Positions 13,412 through 26,156 of a DNA stretch of 64,000 bases are shown one piece after another. The notes beneath the pieces are model-generated. The model had not been told where the DNA came from, did not search any database, and saw nothing but the letters and a program-made list of their open reading frames with translations. Location of the stretch: the NCBI GenBank assembly GCA_009602735.1, contig WELA01005585.1, positions 1-64,000 on the forward strand, given 5' to 3'. A program made the position numbers and the translations under genes. This DNA is from Mesotaenium endlicherianum. Its lineage: Eukaryota > Streptophyta > Zygnematophyceae > Zygnematales > Mesotaeniaceae. Position 1 is the first letter of the stretch. The number at the start of each line of letters is the position of its first letter.

Positions 13412-14231
13412 CACAAAGGCGCCCGATGGATAGTTACCTCGTCACCCTTATGCGCTCAAAATACTCAAGTGCGTCAGCGTAAGTACCATCATACTCTATT
13501 CCCCACCTCCGGAATTTGGTGTCAGACGGAGGAGCAGGAAACCACTACATTGCGGATGTTTTGTTAGGCCATTCAAACATTTCACCGAGGGCTGATGCAT
13601 CCACGTGCAATCAGTATGCCTACAGATGAGACACCAGACTCATGCCCATTACTGTTACTTTATATTCGCTCTTCCTCCGTAGCTCGCGCTAGTCAAGTCC
13701 ATACTAAGAGGTCTTGCATGGAGTGGAGCGGAATGAAGCACTTCTTACAAACTCGGAATGTCGTGTCGAGGCGACACAGTGTCTGACGAGTGTTTGAAAG
13801 GCACTTCGATTTCCCGGCACTTGCGACGATGCTCGGGGAGCTCGAAAGCAGTACAATTGTCCTCCATTCCAGTATCAGCGCATTGGTGGTCATTACTTGG
13901 AAAGTCACTAATCGAAAGCCAACCACGTTTTGGAGACCGTGACAGTCGAGAGAGATAGGTCAGACAGGCTGATGGTCGACACGGTCGTACGTCCGTACGT
14001 GCCCCTTCGTGAAGCTTTTTTCATTTTGTCTGCCTTAGTGGCTGATCCGACTTACAAGGGTTTCCATAACTGTAACTAAAAGTTCTATCATCACGCTGGC
14101 CATGCATGTGCGCAAGTGATACTGAGCTTGCTATGCTGTCGTGCCTGGCCATGGTTTGACTCCATATGTAGGTGTTTGACGGGTAATGGGTTTCTTCTTT
14201 GATTAAACACTGGAGGTCTAGCTAGGTACAG
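13412..14231. promoter_or_regulatory. Divergent intergenic region between ATG6 and HAC
   Basis: The start codons of ATG6 (minus) and HAC (plus) lie 820 bp apart, head to head, so this stretch must hold both promoters and 5' UTRs. No clear TATA box is seen near either start. A short cluster of CGTACG-type palindromes lies near 13985-14000; I cannot assign it a factor. Bidirectional promoter activity is inferred from layout only. Confidence 0.55.
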
Positions 14232-17200
14232 ATGCAGACTCAGGCAGTAGTGCCCCCCCAAAGGGCTCCTCAACAATCAGGAACTGCGACTTGGAGACGC
14301 ACTTGGCAAACTGATCAAGATTCTCCCATAAGGCGGAGAATTTTACAACAGATGTACGTGCTGCTCTTTCGTTTTTTATGACAAGGTGCCTTGGTCGTTA
14401 CCAGGAAGGATATGCCCTATATGCAAGACAGTCATCAAGCTTGCTCATTCGGACCTCTTTTTCAAAGTGCTCCTTCTTACCATCTTAATTCTTTCGCTTG
14501 TGTCTTTGTCCAGCTTCCTCCTGTTTCAAAAACGGAAGTCTGCCCATACTCCAGAATGGCAGCAGAGATTGCCAGACTTCGTCAAGCGCTTGGAAGATGC
14601 TTTATACAGAGTTGCCATGTCGAAGGTGCGCTACACCGTTAGATTTTACCCCTGTACCTCCCTGTTTCACATAAGAAGCCGGTTGTCGTATGTCAATGGA
14701 GCGCAAGCATCCACTGATAGTTTGTTTTCGCTGAAAATTCGGTGCATTGAGTTCCTTGCGTAATTGAAAAGAGCCGTGTGGACCTGGTGGCTCTGCAGTT
14801 GAACACTTCAAGAAGTGCGTACCCGGATGTGTGCGCTTGTAACTGGGTGGTGCTGTTTCTGCAGACTTTGTCAATGTTGTGACTTGCGATGTTGTCTGCA
14901 GTAATGTGTGATGCGACAACTGGGGAGCCCCTCGTAGATTATGCTTCTACTAGCTTTTTTGCCCCCCAGTAGCTTAGGCATTTGCTTGCCCTTTACAAGC
15001 AAAAGTGGTGCAGAGGGTGCTCCTGCCATATCTTTGACCGTCTTCCTTGTAATCAGGCCTGGTTGCATGCCACCTTCAAGGGTGACGGGTTCATGTTGTG
15101 AATGTGTACGATGTACCTTATCTGGTGGTGGCACCAGGAGGAATACATGGATGAGTCGTCACTGGAGCAGCGGTTGCAGCAGGTAGCCAAGAGGCTTGCT
15201 CCTCCCGCCAGACAGCAGCCGCCAGGGGGTGCAGGAGGTGCTCCTCAGCAGCAACAGCAGCAACATCATGCAAATGCTCATCGAGCAGGGGGCCAACCCG
15301 CCGGGCATGCTGGTGCTGCGCCACTTGCAGCTGCACCTTCTGCAGGGCATATGGCGTCTGCTCACAGCACCAGCTCTGGTCTCAGGATGGCTGCCCCTTC
15401 TTTGGGGGACATGATGCCAACACCGGGGCAAGTAGGCAACTCTCCTGCACATGCACGGCCCGCAGCACTGCAAGGGCAGGGGCAGGGGCAGCATTTGGGT
15501 ATGATGCCCACGCCTGGATCAGGACCTGGATCAAGCAAGCAGGGCTCTGCCATGGGGACGGGAGGAGTCAATGGGATGATACCTACACCAGGGGCCATTC
15601 AGCCAGACATTCCCCAGCAGCAGCAGCAGCAGCAGCATGGTGGTGTGGCATCAGGGCAGGGGGGCTACATGTATCCCACCAGCACCCACGCTAGTAGCAC
15701 TGCTGTCCCCAATGGGATGGCATCTGCCATGCGCAAAGTGTCTGCAACCAGTGGTGCGAATGGGGTCGCCTCTGGGGTGAATGGATCTCACCGTGACGTA
15801 TTGCATGGAGGCAGCAGTATTTCCGCTGCACATCATCGTGCAGCAGGAGGGGGAGGAGGGCAGCACATGGTGCATCGTGTTCCAGGTATTACAACCCACC
15901 CTTCACCCGCGCAGTGGTCCTTGTATGGGTTCAGCACTCTCCTCCAACGATTGAGCCATGTACACCATGCACTCCTGTGGAGTTGGCCCGACGGTTGAGC
16001 ACTTGGCTGCAGCAGCAGCACAGGCATGATATGACCTCAGCCGGCTGGCTCTACCTAATGCGAGAATGTGGGGATCATGTATGTGCGTATCAGGGAGTGT
16101 GCACCACCAACCTGGCCTCTACTCGGGGAGTGCCAATGGAACTACCAACGGCGGCATGATGCCAGTGCCTGGCCTCTCTCACGCCCAGCAACTTTCAACC
16201 GGCCACGGCCAGGGGCGGGGAAGGGGGGGTCAAGCGGCCCAGGCCAATGGGGTAGGGGCGTCAGCGTCAGCATCATCATCTCCGTGGCCTGCCCCGCCTC
16301 GGCCACCCCAGGGAAGGGCGGGAGGGCCGCAGGTGGGAGGGGCTGGTGCTGGTGGGTCAACAACAACGGCAGCGACGGCAGCAACAGCAGAGCAGCTGGC
16401 CATTGATCCGCAGAGAGCGCTGCAGTATCAAAAGCAGCAGCGCTGGCTCTTCCTGCTGCGCCACGCCTCACGCTGCTGCCCGCCGCCCGGTGGCAGCTGC
16501 CCTTTGAACTTAACGCAGTGCAGCGCGGTGCGCGAGCTGTACATGCACATCTGCAGGTGCCGAGACCCCAAGTGCACCAACAGCAGATGCATCCCCTCCA
16601 AAACGCTCATGGGCCACCACCAGATCTGCCGCGAGCGCACCTGCCCCGTGTGCGAGCCCGTCCGGCAGCAGATTCGCACTGCCAGCCAGCAGCAGCAGCA
16701 GCATCAGCAAAGAGCTGCCGGGAGCGCTGGCCCGTCGGCAGCAGCTGCGCATGCTGCTGCTTCTGCAGGGTCAAATACGGTGCCAGCTCCAGTCCATGCG
16801 CCTTCCGGGGACGCAGCTGCTGCTGCAGCGGCGGCGGCCGCACTGGCTCAGGGGGCCCCTGTCAACATCAACAACATCCCGCCTGCAAATGGTGTATCCG
16901 ATAAGCCACACGGGGATGGCCCTCCTACCAAGAAGCTGAAGCTGGACTTTGATGGCCCTCCTAGTGTGCCCGTCCCTCCTCCTCATCATCGGCCGTCTGC
17001 TCCCGCTGCTGTAGCTGATGTGCGTGCCGCCCCTGGAGATGCACACAAAGAGCTGCCAGATGCTAAGCCTGCCACGGCGGCAGCAGCAGCAGCAGCGCAG
17101 GCAGAGGCGCAGCATGTGGCACCTCCTGCTGCGGCCGAGCCCGCGCCCGCCCTCCGTGCCGGTGCAAGCCCTCCTGATGTCAAGCCCGACATTACCAAGC

Positions 17201-20200
17201 TAAAAGTTGCTGGTGCTGGGCTTGGTGCCGGTGCCGGGGCCCAGCAACCTCCGGCTGCCGCTGCTGCTGCTGTGGTGAAAGCAGACGACCAAAAGACGCC
17301 GCTGGCCCTTGTCCCCGTGCGAGGGCAAGGGGGTGTGGGGGGAGTGGCCTCCAACCACCACCCTGCAGGCCCCAAGGTGAAGTCCAAGGTGGTGGGAACA
17401 TCGCTCACGGAGCTGTTCACGCCCGACATGATCAAGGCCCACATTCGCAGCCTCCGCCTGTGGGTGGGCCAGGTGAGCACCCCCACCCATCCACGTACCC
17501 TGTAAGGCCTTCATTTCTGGAGGTGGGCTTGTGGTTGTGGCACGTGATGCCCTGATTGAGCTCCAGTTGTGGGTTTCAGAGCATGGCTGATGCTGGTGCT
17601 GGTGCTGGTGCTGGTGCTGGTGCGGGTGCGTGTGGAATAAAAGCCCCAGGGCAAGCTGAAGCTGGAGAAGAACGCATCGCCAGACGGGCAGCCGCGCGAG
17701 AACGACTGCCGCCTGTGCTGCGTGGAGAAGCTCTTCTTCGAGCCCCCGCCCATCTACTGCACGTCGTGCGGGCGGCGCATCCAGCGCAACAAGGTGTACT
17801 ACACGTTTGGCAACGGCGAGCAGCGCGTGTTTTGCTGTGGCCGCTGCCACAGCGAGTTTCGCGGAGACAGCATCAGCATTGAGGGCATGCAGCCCATCCC
17901 CAAGCTCAAGCTTGAGAAGCGCATGAATGACGAGGAGACTGAAGAAGCTGTGCGTGCTCCCCCCTTCCCCCCCTCCCCCCCTTCTCTCCCTCTTGCTCAC
18001 ACACATAGAACAATACGTGTGAGTCGCGTGGACAGTGAGGGTGTGGAACCTGCCGTGAGCCGGATACAACAAGGTGCATGTTTGCCATCCATCACATGGT
18101 TGCGCCAATGCACACTTCTGCTGGTGGTGCTCCTATTGGGGGGGGGGGGTAAAGGTGGGTGCTGTCCAGTTTGCTGGAAGGCACGCGTGGGAGGGGCCTG
18201 CTGACTTTAAGCATGTCAAGGACGGTGGAAGGGGGAGGTGGACTGACTCTAGGGCCCGTGCCGGGGGGGGGGGTATGGGTGGGGGAGAGAACAACAGTGG
18301 GTGCAGTGCGACTCGTGCGAGAAGTGGGTGCACCAGGTGTGCGCGCTGTTCAATGGGCGGCGCAACGAGGGCGAGAGCGAGTACACGTGCCCGCAGTGCT
18401 GCTGCGAGCAGATGGAGCGCGGCGAGCGCCAGCCCCTGCCATCCACTGCCGTGCTGGGCGCCAAGGACCTTCCGCGCACCTTCCTCAGCGACCAGCTGGA
18501 GGCGCGCCTGGTGGCTCGCCTCAAGGACGAGCGTGCCGCCCGTGCCACCGCCCAGGGCAAGCCGCTGCATGAGGTGCGTGTCCCTGTCCCGCCGTCTTGC
18601 GGTCCTTGTCCTACGAGTTGCCCGCCGTCCATGTCATGCTTGGTATGGCAGCAGGCGTGAGGCTGGGTTGGCCGCTGCCTGCAGGCGGAGGAAGCCCCAT
18701 CTACCTTGCGTGTGCCTGGGTTCTCACCTGTCTCGTGCTGGGGCGGTGGGCATGCAGACGCCGACGGCGGAGGAGCTTGTGATCAGAGTCGTGTCGTCGG
18801 TGGACAAGAAGATGGACACCAAGCCGCGCTACTTGGGCATATTCTCCGAGGGGGAGTATCCCGCTGAGTTTCCCTACAAGTCCAAGGTTGGTCACTCCTG
18901 CCTGGTGCTTTAAGGCTGGTGGCTCAGACATCGCTCGCTGCCGCTTTGACCGTTGCCACTAGGTCCAGTGAATGAACATGGCAAGCATGGGGGTCCACGG
19001 GCGGGGATGGCAGGTGGTGCTGCTGTTTCAGCGGATAGAGGGCGTGGAAGTGTGCCTATTTGGCATGTACGTGCAAGAGTTTGGCAGCGACTGCCTGCAG
19101 CCCAACCAGCGGCGCGTGTACCTCTCCTACCTCGACTCCGTCAAGTACTTCCGCCCCGAAGTGCGCACGGTCCACGGCGAGGCGCTGCGCACCTTCGTGT
19201 ACCACGAGATTCTGGTACCCCCACCCCCGCTCCCCCCACCATGGCTGCTGCTGCTGGTGCTGCTGCTTGCATGCGGGATGGCTGACAAGGCAAGGCGGGG
19301 TGCAGATAGGGTACCTGGAGTACTGCAAGAAGCGCGGCTTCACCAGCTGCTACATCTGGGCGTGCCCGCCCCTCAAGGGCGAGGACTACATCCTCTACTG
19401 CCACCCGGAGATCCAGAAGACCCCTCAGCCCGCCAAGCTACGCGAATGGTCAGTTGCTGCGCCACCTCTGCACTGCCATGCTCTGCCCTGCCCTGCCCTG
19501 CCCTGCAGTGCCGTTTCTCCCTCCCTCTCTGCCTGCCTTCCTGCCTGCAGCAGCAGCAAGCGTGGTGGTAGCTGACGGAGGAGGCAGCTTGGGGGGTGTT
19601 GGGGGGGAGGAGGGGTGAAGGTATTTGGCCATGCTGCGAAAAGCCACCTCGGACGGGATTGTGGTGGAGGTCAGCAATCTGTACGACCTCTTCTTTGTGA
19701 CGGGCGTGGCAGAGAGCCGCGCAAAAGCGTCGGCCGCTCGCCTGCCCTACTTCGACGGGGACTACTGGCCGGGCGCCATGGAGGACGTGATTGCGCAGCT
19801 GCAGGAGGAGGAGAAGGAGGACGCTAAGCGCAAGGCGCAGAAGAAGGGCAAGAAGGGCAAGACCGCCACCAAGCGTGCAGGTGGCGGCGGCAAAAGCCTG
19901 CTGCAGGACGAGAATGGGCCCGCCAGCACCGCCCCCATGGACCTGCAGCTCATGCACAAGGTCGGCTCTGTGCCTCGTTGGCTTAGAATGGGAATGGATG
20001 CGGGGAAGTGCTGCTGCGGCAGGTGGGCAGCGGAGCGTGCGGCTGACTGACATGACATGTGCTTGTGGGAGTGGCCAGCTGGGGGAGTCCATCCTGAACA
20101 TGAAGGAGGACTTCATCATGGTGCACATGCAGCCCTGCTGCACGCACTGCCGCAGCTTCATGAATGGCGGCGACCGCTGGATCTGCCCCCAATGTGATCG

Positions 20201-22096
20201 CTTCAACCTCTGCCACAGGTATGCCTGCCCTGCGTGCCACCGCGTCCCACTCCCGTCATTTGCTGCTGCTGTTTGCTGGGGGTATTGCCGCATCGTGTCT
20301 CTTTCCTCTTATGTGACACGTTGCTGCCTGCCTGCCTTCCTGCAGGTGCTACGAGTTGGAGATGAGGCGGGAGCCCAAGGATCGCCACCCGGTGCTCTCG
20401 AAAGATGCGCACATTCTTGTCAAGGTGAGGCAGACCCAGACTGATAATGATTCTGCCCTGCATTCCTTTTTGAGTTCATCTACTACATGGTTGCTGCCAG
20501 TCTTGTCTCAGGAGGGACTACTGGCGACTGAACCAGTCCGCCACTGGACTGATCATGCAGGCCCCCACGGAGGCGGTGCCGGAGAAGATTGAGGATCCGG
20601 ACGAGGTGATGGAGAGCGAGTTCTTTGACACGCGACAGGCCTTCCTGAGCCTGTGCCAGGGCAACCACTACCAGTACGACACGCTGCGCCGCGCCAAGCA
20701 CTCCAGCATGATGGTGTTGTACCACCTGCACAACCCCACAGCGCCCGCCTTCGTGGTGTCGTGCAACATGTGCCAGCGCGAGATCGAATCGGGCCAGGGC
20801 TGGCGCTGCGAGACGTGCCCCGACTACGACGTGTGCGCCACCTGCAAGGATGGTGCAGCCCCGCCCCACCAGCACCCGCTGGTATCTCACGCGTCGCAGC
20901 CAGACCGCAATGCGCAGTCGCAGGAGGGCCGCCGCCAGCGCATCCTGGAGGTGCGCAAGATGCTGGAGCTGCTGGCGCACGCTTCGCAGTGCCGCGTGGG
21001 GCCCTGCCCCTACCCCAAGTGCCCGCAGGTCAAGGCCCTTTTCCGCCACGGCATGAACTGCAAGGTGCGCTCGGCGGGCGGCTGCATGCACTGCAAGCGC
21101 ATGTGGGCCCTGCTGCAGCTGCACGCGCGCTCCTGCAAGGACAGCTCCTGTCGCGTTCCCCGCTGCAAGTGCGTCACTCTCCTCTGTCTCTCCTGTCTGT
21201 ATTGTGCATGTATTGAGAGAATCATTCTTTTTTATTCTGCCAGCACTAGTCTCTGTATCTTTCAGCAGCATAAACCCTTTCATTCTTTCTGCTCTGCTCT
21301 ACGCGCGTGTGTGTGAGAGAGGGAGGGAGGGAGGGGGAGAGAGAGAGGGAGTGAGGGAGAGAGGAAGAGAGAAAGAGTAACAGACAAAGAGCCTGCCCTC
21401 CCTCCTCCCCGGCTGGCCGGCTGACTGACTGACCAGACCAGTAGCGCGCAAGCCCGCGGCTCCTCGCAGTGGAGACCCCCCGGAAGCGTGGCGACGTCAC
21501 CGTCTCTGCCTCTGTCTCCGGCTCGCCCTCGGGGCTGGTGGCATACTCGCTGTCCTCGTCCACATGCATCGCACGCATCACATGGAATGTCCCCGAAGAC
21601 ACTCTGTCCCTGCTGTCCCTGTCCCTGTCCCTGTCCCTGCGCCGGTACGGGTTCTGCTGGCCTGTTCCAAGGAGCCAAGAGGGAGGGTGCACGAGTTAGT
21701 GTCGGGATCGCTGCAGCTAGGCACCCGCGCAAACAGCGATACGATGTGCCCGCTACCATTGACGCTATCAATCCCCTCAAGAACCACGCGAGGAGATTTT
21801 CTTTTTCCTTCGAGCGCTTTTCTTAAACGAAGGGCGTGTTGAGACCTGCCCAGAATGAGACCTGCCCAGAATCTTCCCTTAAGTCCTAGATAATGTCGCA
21901 GCAAGAAGANCTTGCTGGCATGCTATTTCGGCTGCCCCGCTGTGCTTGCTGACTGACAGACACGTGGCGGTGAGTGCGCAGGGACCTGAAAGAGCATTTG
22001 AGGAGGTCGGCTATGCAGATGGAGTCACGCAGGCGCGCTGCCGTGCAGGAGATGATGCGCCAGCGTGCTGCCGAGGCAGCCGGCACCTCCTCCTAG
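14232..22096 (+). CDS. HAC: HAC-type p300/CBP histone acetyltransferase (14 exons)
   Basis: Nuclear coactivator that acetylates histones. Exons: 14232-14353, 14514-14625, 15138-15885, 16094-17472, 17650-17949, 18298-18573, 18758-18886, 19014-19214, 19306-19448, 19621-19960, 20079-20218, 20346-20424, 20561-21168, 21982-22096; product 1563 aa. An in-frame TAG just upstream fixes the start. Domains: KIX-like N-terminus (about 20-90), a Gln/Gly/Met linker with repeated MMPTPG/MIPTPG motifs, TAZ1 (about 431-520), PHD-type Cys-rich region (about 800-930; [15 protein letters not shown]), KAT11 catalytic domain (about 980-1250; [38 protein letters not shown]), ZZ1 (about 1255-1320), ZZ2 (about 1389-1430), TAZ2 (about 1448-1540). 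There is no bromodomain, as in plant HACs and unlike animal CBP. The last intron (21169-21981) holds simple repeats and one N. Confidence 0.93.
15138..16180 (+). repeat. Low-complexity coding repeats in HAC (poly-Gln, MxPTPG)
   Basis: Within HAC exons 3 and 4 the linker carries CAG-type poly-Gln runs (near 15250 and 15616) and four spaced copies of the motif M-[MI]-P-[TV]-P-G (near 15410, 15500, 15578 and 16156). Plant HAC proteins have comparable MIPTPG repeats before TAZ1. No fold is known for this part; it is probably disordered. Confidence 0.75.
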
Positions 22097-24791
22097 CCCC
22101 TCCTATTCTCTGCTCTGGCCTGGCAGGGCCCCTTTCCTTGTACCCCCTTGTCTCCCCAATCATGCTTACATCGATATGTTTCCAGAAGATATGCAACCAA
22201 ATTTTAGTCCTGAGCATGATGATGTTAGAGAGGCGGTCAGCTGGTGGAGGCTGGTGTTGGGCAGTTTCCACTCTTTTGAGCATACCCCACGCATCAGTGT
22301 ACATTCATAATTTTGGGTGCCAATTTTTGGAGAAATAAGGCATAGGAGTGCAGCACCTTGTAGGCATACATCCAAGAGAGTGGCTCAGTTGAGCGGAAAG
22401 GGTGGCAGTTGGAGATGTCTAGCATTGCTGGTCCTGGAGTGTCACGCTGGACTAAGGGACCCTCCAGGTCATCATCTGTGGCTGGCAACCTCAATGCGCT
22501 GGTAAGCTGCATCTCTTATCTCGTTCCTCTTGCAGGTTGGCTGGCCTTGTCATATACTTGCTTCTTCAGATAAAGCACAGAATGTAGCCTATCACCACGT
22601 CATTTGATTTTTGAGGCCAGTTGTCAAAGATCAGGTTATGGTGCTACCTCCGAGTCGTCCCTCTAATGGGCGAGTAGTGTGCTACTTGTGCTATGCTTTT
22701 TGGCTTGACAATTATTGAAGATCAGGTGCTGATTGTGATATACTAATTCCGGGTGGTTGCATAGTTGTACACAAGTAATGAAGGACCACAATTGGTTCTC
22801 TTCTAACCACGTCTAAACTGTGCATGGTCTCTGGGTCAGCGCCTTAGTGCCCCTTATCGCAAAGAGTTGCTATAGCATGAATTTGTGGGGGTTGTGCATC
22901 TCTGTCACGAAATTCCTGAACAAAAAGTGCAAGGTTGCATTGATGTTGAAGGTTGCAACTGAATTACAACCTGTGGCTCATCATGCCACTGAATGGTTAC
23001 CATCACAGGTGTCGACAATGTCTCACCAATTGCCTTTTGTGTGGATCCTCTGTGTTTTCTTTTAGATAAGCACGAGATTGGCTGGAGGTGTGGGCAGAAG
23101 CGCCAGCATCTATGCATGTTGAGCGTTGTGGACTGCGACTCCCTCAACACATGCATAACGCGATGGGCTTAGGGGCCAACTACTTTTGTACTATCATATC
23201 TGGCCTCCTTCCAGGCCTCTCTTTTTACCATTCATTTATTTAGTGTTGAAAGAAAGTGCTGTTACATGTGCTGCTGCTTTGTGTTGTCTCAAATACTGCT
23301 GTTGAGATTGTTGCCATTTTGTATGCACATGCAACAATCTGTGTCGCTTTAGTTTGTAGTTATCGTTGTGGGACTCTTCATGTCTTTGTGCATTTCCATA
23401 TAAATGGTAAGGTACCGCAAGAATATCTGTATAATTTTGTTTCAAATGTTATTAGAGTATTCTTTTGTGTCATCGACAGTTTGGACTGGGTGCCAATGTA
23501 GAGAATCCTTTATTGTAATCTGTCCTTCAGCCATCCAAGGGTGTAGAGCCATACCTCACCTTGATGATGAATAAAGTCATATAGTCTTGCTTTTGCATAT
23601 CTATTGAAGCACATGGTTGGAAGAGGCAAAGGAGCCCATCGTTTCATTTGGAAGAGATCTCTATTCCATTTTGCTTGCTTGTTGTGGTACATGAAATTTT
23701 ATCTTCAAATTGCTTAATTCGAAATGCATTAGGTGCTGTGCTTATGCGCGTCGAAGTTGCACGTGTCGTGACAATCGACTAGTCAATGTCGCACACGTAG
23801 CACTTTGACGCAATGTCGGTTTTCTACAGGCCCATTTCCTCCGAGTAGCTCAGCCTACCTAGGGCAATGGCTACCATGCATCTCACGCAACACGACTAAT
23901 GTTAACACTCATGCACTCGTCTTAAGCATCATGAGCGAAAAGGCTAAGTAGCTACCATCTTATCTCATCTGCTTATAAGTAGTTCTTTAGTATGGAGAAT
24001 TGTTGCCCAACTTGGCCTAGCAATTTCAAAGCAGCTTGGAGTTACATATAATGAACATCAGCAACGATGAAAGACAAGGAAAGCTTCCAAGGTCTAGAGA
24101 AAAGAATGCGTGGCAATCTTTACTCTTTTGAGAATTACATAAGATATCAGTGGATGCTCTTGATTAGCGCTACTCTTAGTTGTCAATGAACACTTGAGCA
24201 TCGCACTCTACGTGTACAACTTAATCACTTACATATGACACTTTCAAGTGTTGGTAGCACACAAGCACTTCGCTGAATGGTAGTGTGACTTCTAAAATTT
24301 TTTGTACAAAGCCTCACCTTTTAACTGGGCGAAGCCCTCTCCATCCTCAGTTTTCTATAAATTCCAAGAACCTTCTACATCCTATCTTTCTAGAGCCTAG
24401 CAATTTGTCAAAGATCTACCAAGTGCATGTGCAAAGAGCTAAATCCATTGCAGTTAGAACAATCAAGCATATTCTAACTTGCAGCTTCTAACAAGCTGCT
24501 AACAAGTTCTAAGTCGTGGTTCACTCAACCAGAGGACCCGTACACACATGCTTGAGCGCGCGTCTGTTCACCTGCATCATTGACCTCCTTCAAATGTTTG
24601 ACCTGCATGCGCAATCGGCAAACTACCGATCAAGATTGTTTTTATAGCGATGCGCGTCGGACCCAGTCATACGTGCCTTGCCCATCCACAATCAACAACT
24701 CGATGTCGCACGTGTAGCACTTCGACCTTCACATGGAAAAAAAATTCAGGGTTTGGGTTTTATGGTTTTTGAATTGTAGTAAGAACATGAT
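22097..24791. other. Non-coding region downstream of HAC
   Basis: About 2.7 kb that begins with the HAC 3' UTR. Open frames are short and have no recognisable domain. Two stretches, about 23745-23820 and 24645-24735, share a diverged motif (GTCGCAC-x2-GTAGCACTT), so old repeat debris is likely. Nothing else can be supported. Confidence 0.55.
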
Positions 24792-26156
24792 ATGCTCTTT
24801 CCAAAAAAAAACAGTAAACACATTCATATACTTTCTTCATACAATGAATCTACAATCGAAACAAAAATGACAGCTAGCAACAAGTCACAAATAAAACTTA
24901 CTAACCAATTGAGAACCCAATTGATTGTACAAGCATTCTTTAAACATCGCGAATGGGTAGTAAAAATATTGAATGACTACTTACATCACGTCAAGATGAT
25001 GGTAGAGTTTTTAAATAACAAAAAACAAATTCTACGTTAACTCATAACACCGCCACTAACACACAAGGGTGTTTAGACCAGAGTACAAATTACGAATACA
25101 AACTCGTAGACAATAATAATAGCTTAATATGTAAGATACCACCAATTATTAAAGGAGCATATCTTATCATCAGAGGTGAAGAAAAAGTTCTCCTTATTCA
25201 AGAAGTAAGGTTGAAGATCAAGCATTACGTTATTGAAGATCCTCCCCAGTGGGGATGTAATACAATGGATTCATACATTCCGCTGAAAGTTTGCATTGAT
25301 ACGAGAAACTCTAATAAAACACGCGCGGAAAAAATATGCACTCATTTAGTATATAGATTAATACATCTATGATTTATAAAAATCTCAACGATATCAAAAA
25401 TATGCGTGTATCATTTCTATTCATTTCTCTTTATACTATTAAATTAGACGTTAATGACACGCTTATAACTTATACAAGTAACGATGCTTGGAATAACATG
25501 TGCTTCGGATATTTATATTTGCTTCTGGAAGCAAATACTAGACATTACAAGGAATATAATCAAGACAAAATTATTTTCCAACTTAGCTACGTAGTCTACT
25601 ATAATGACCATTTTGTCTATGGTCGTCAAGTGCGTAAGCGTTGTGCAGAGAACTTCACGGCCATCTAATCGAGACCACTATTCATATAAAAGACTGCTTA
25701 CACCCGGAGAAGTTTTTTATAACATATTTAAGTCATCCCTTTCTATGACTTCGTTGCATTCTAAAGTTGACTCTAGTATGTATACTTGTTTCAGACGTGG
25801 CGAATCGTGATCTTACAATTGAGAAAATAACTTACAAAAAAAAATAAAAAATGGGATTGCAATTGTTTAAAATATTTATTGTAAGCATGCAAAACGTTGC
25901 CATATTGTGCGATGATAAGAACTCTAATATGGGTATGAAATACCCTCATTATAGCTAAAGAGGATTTATATGTCCTTGCAAAACACCAGAAGGCAAAAGT
26001 GTCAATATAATGAAATATTTAGCAACTTGTTATTTGATATCAGTACACAAAGATATCAAAATTCATATTATACGTATATCTAAAAACACTCTTGACACTG
26101 ACACTAGATTTGACGCTGACATTTTCACATTCGACCTTGTATGTGTAAGGTTATAA
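24792..26156 (+). pseudogene. RPB2-like RNA polymerase subunit fossil, probably giant-virus-like
   Basis: An AT-rich stretch unlike the GC-rich host exons. Open frames follow one another in the order of the N-terminal half of a second-largest RNA polymerase subunit: 24792-25040 (82 codons, weakly matching); 25019-25372 (118 codons, no start codon) with KGAYLIIRGEEKVLLIQE, the counterpart of the conserved GGYFI-GSEKV motif; 25369-25668; after a frame change 25664-25810 with NRDHYSYKR-x3-PGE, the DRDHYxNKR block; and 25851-26156 with RGFICPCKTPEGKSV, the CPxETPEG block, preceded by an in-frame TAA. The motifs are of eukaryotic/viral type rather than plastid rpoB. Composition, compactness and the lack of GT-AG junctions suggest a nucleocytoplasmic large DNA virus relative; a cytoplasmic linear plasmid polymerase is an alternative. 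It is broken by frame changes and stops and ends where an LTR begins (about 26144). Confidence 0.68.

Noticed and set aside
17200-18108. 302-codon minus-strand ORF, and similar ones at 19373-20293 and 20483-21283
   Set aside because: All are antisense shadows of HAC exons with high third-position GC.
21303-21370. Possible regulatory GA-rich element
   Set aside because: Simple GAGAGGGAGG repeat in the last HAC intron; no sign beyond low complexity.
24792-26156. Plastid rpoB fragment (nuclear plastid DNA)
   Set aside because: The motifs GEEKV, RDHYxYKR and CPxxTPEGKSV are of eukaryotic/viral type; bacterial-type rpoB has different residues at these places. Not excluded without a search.
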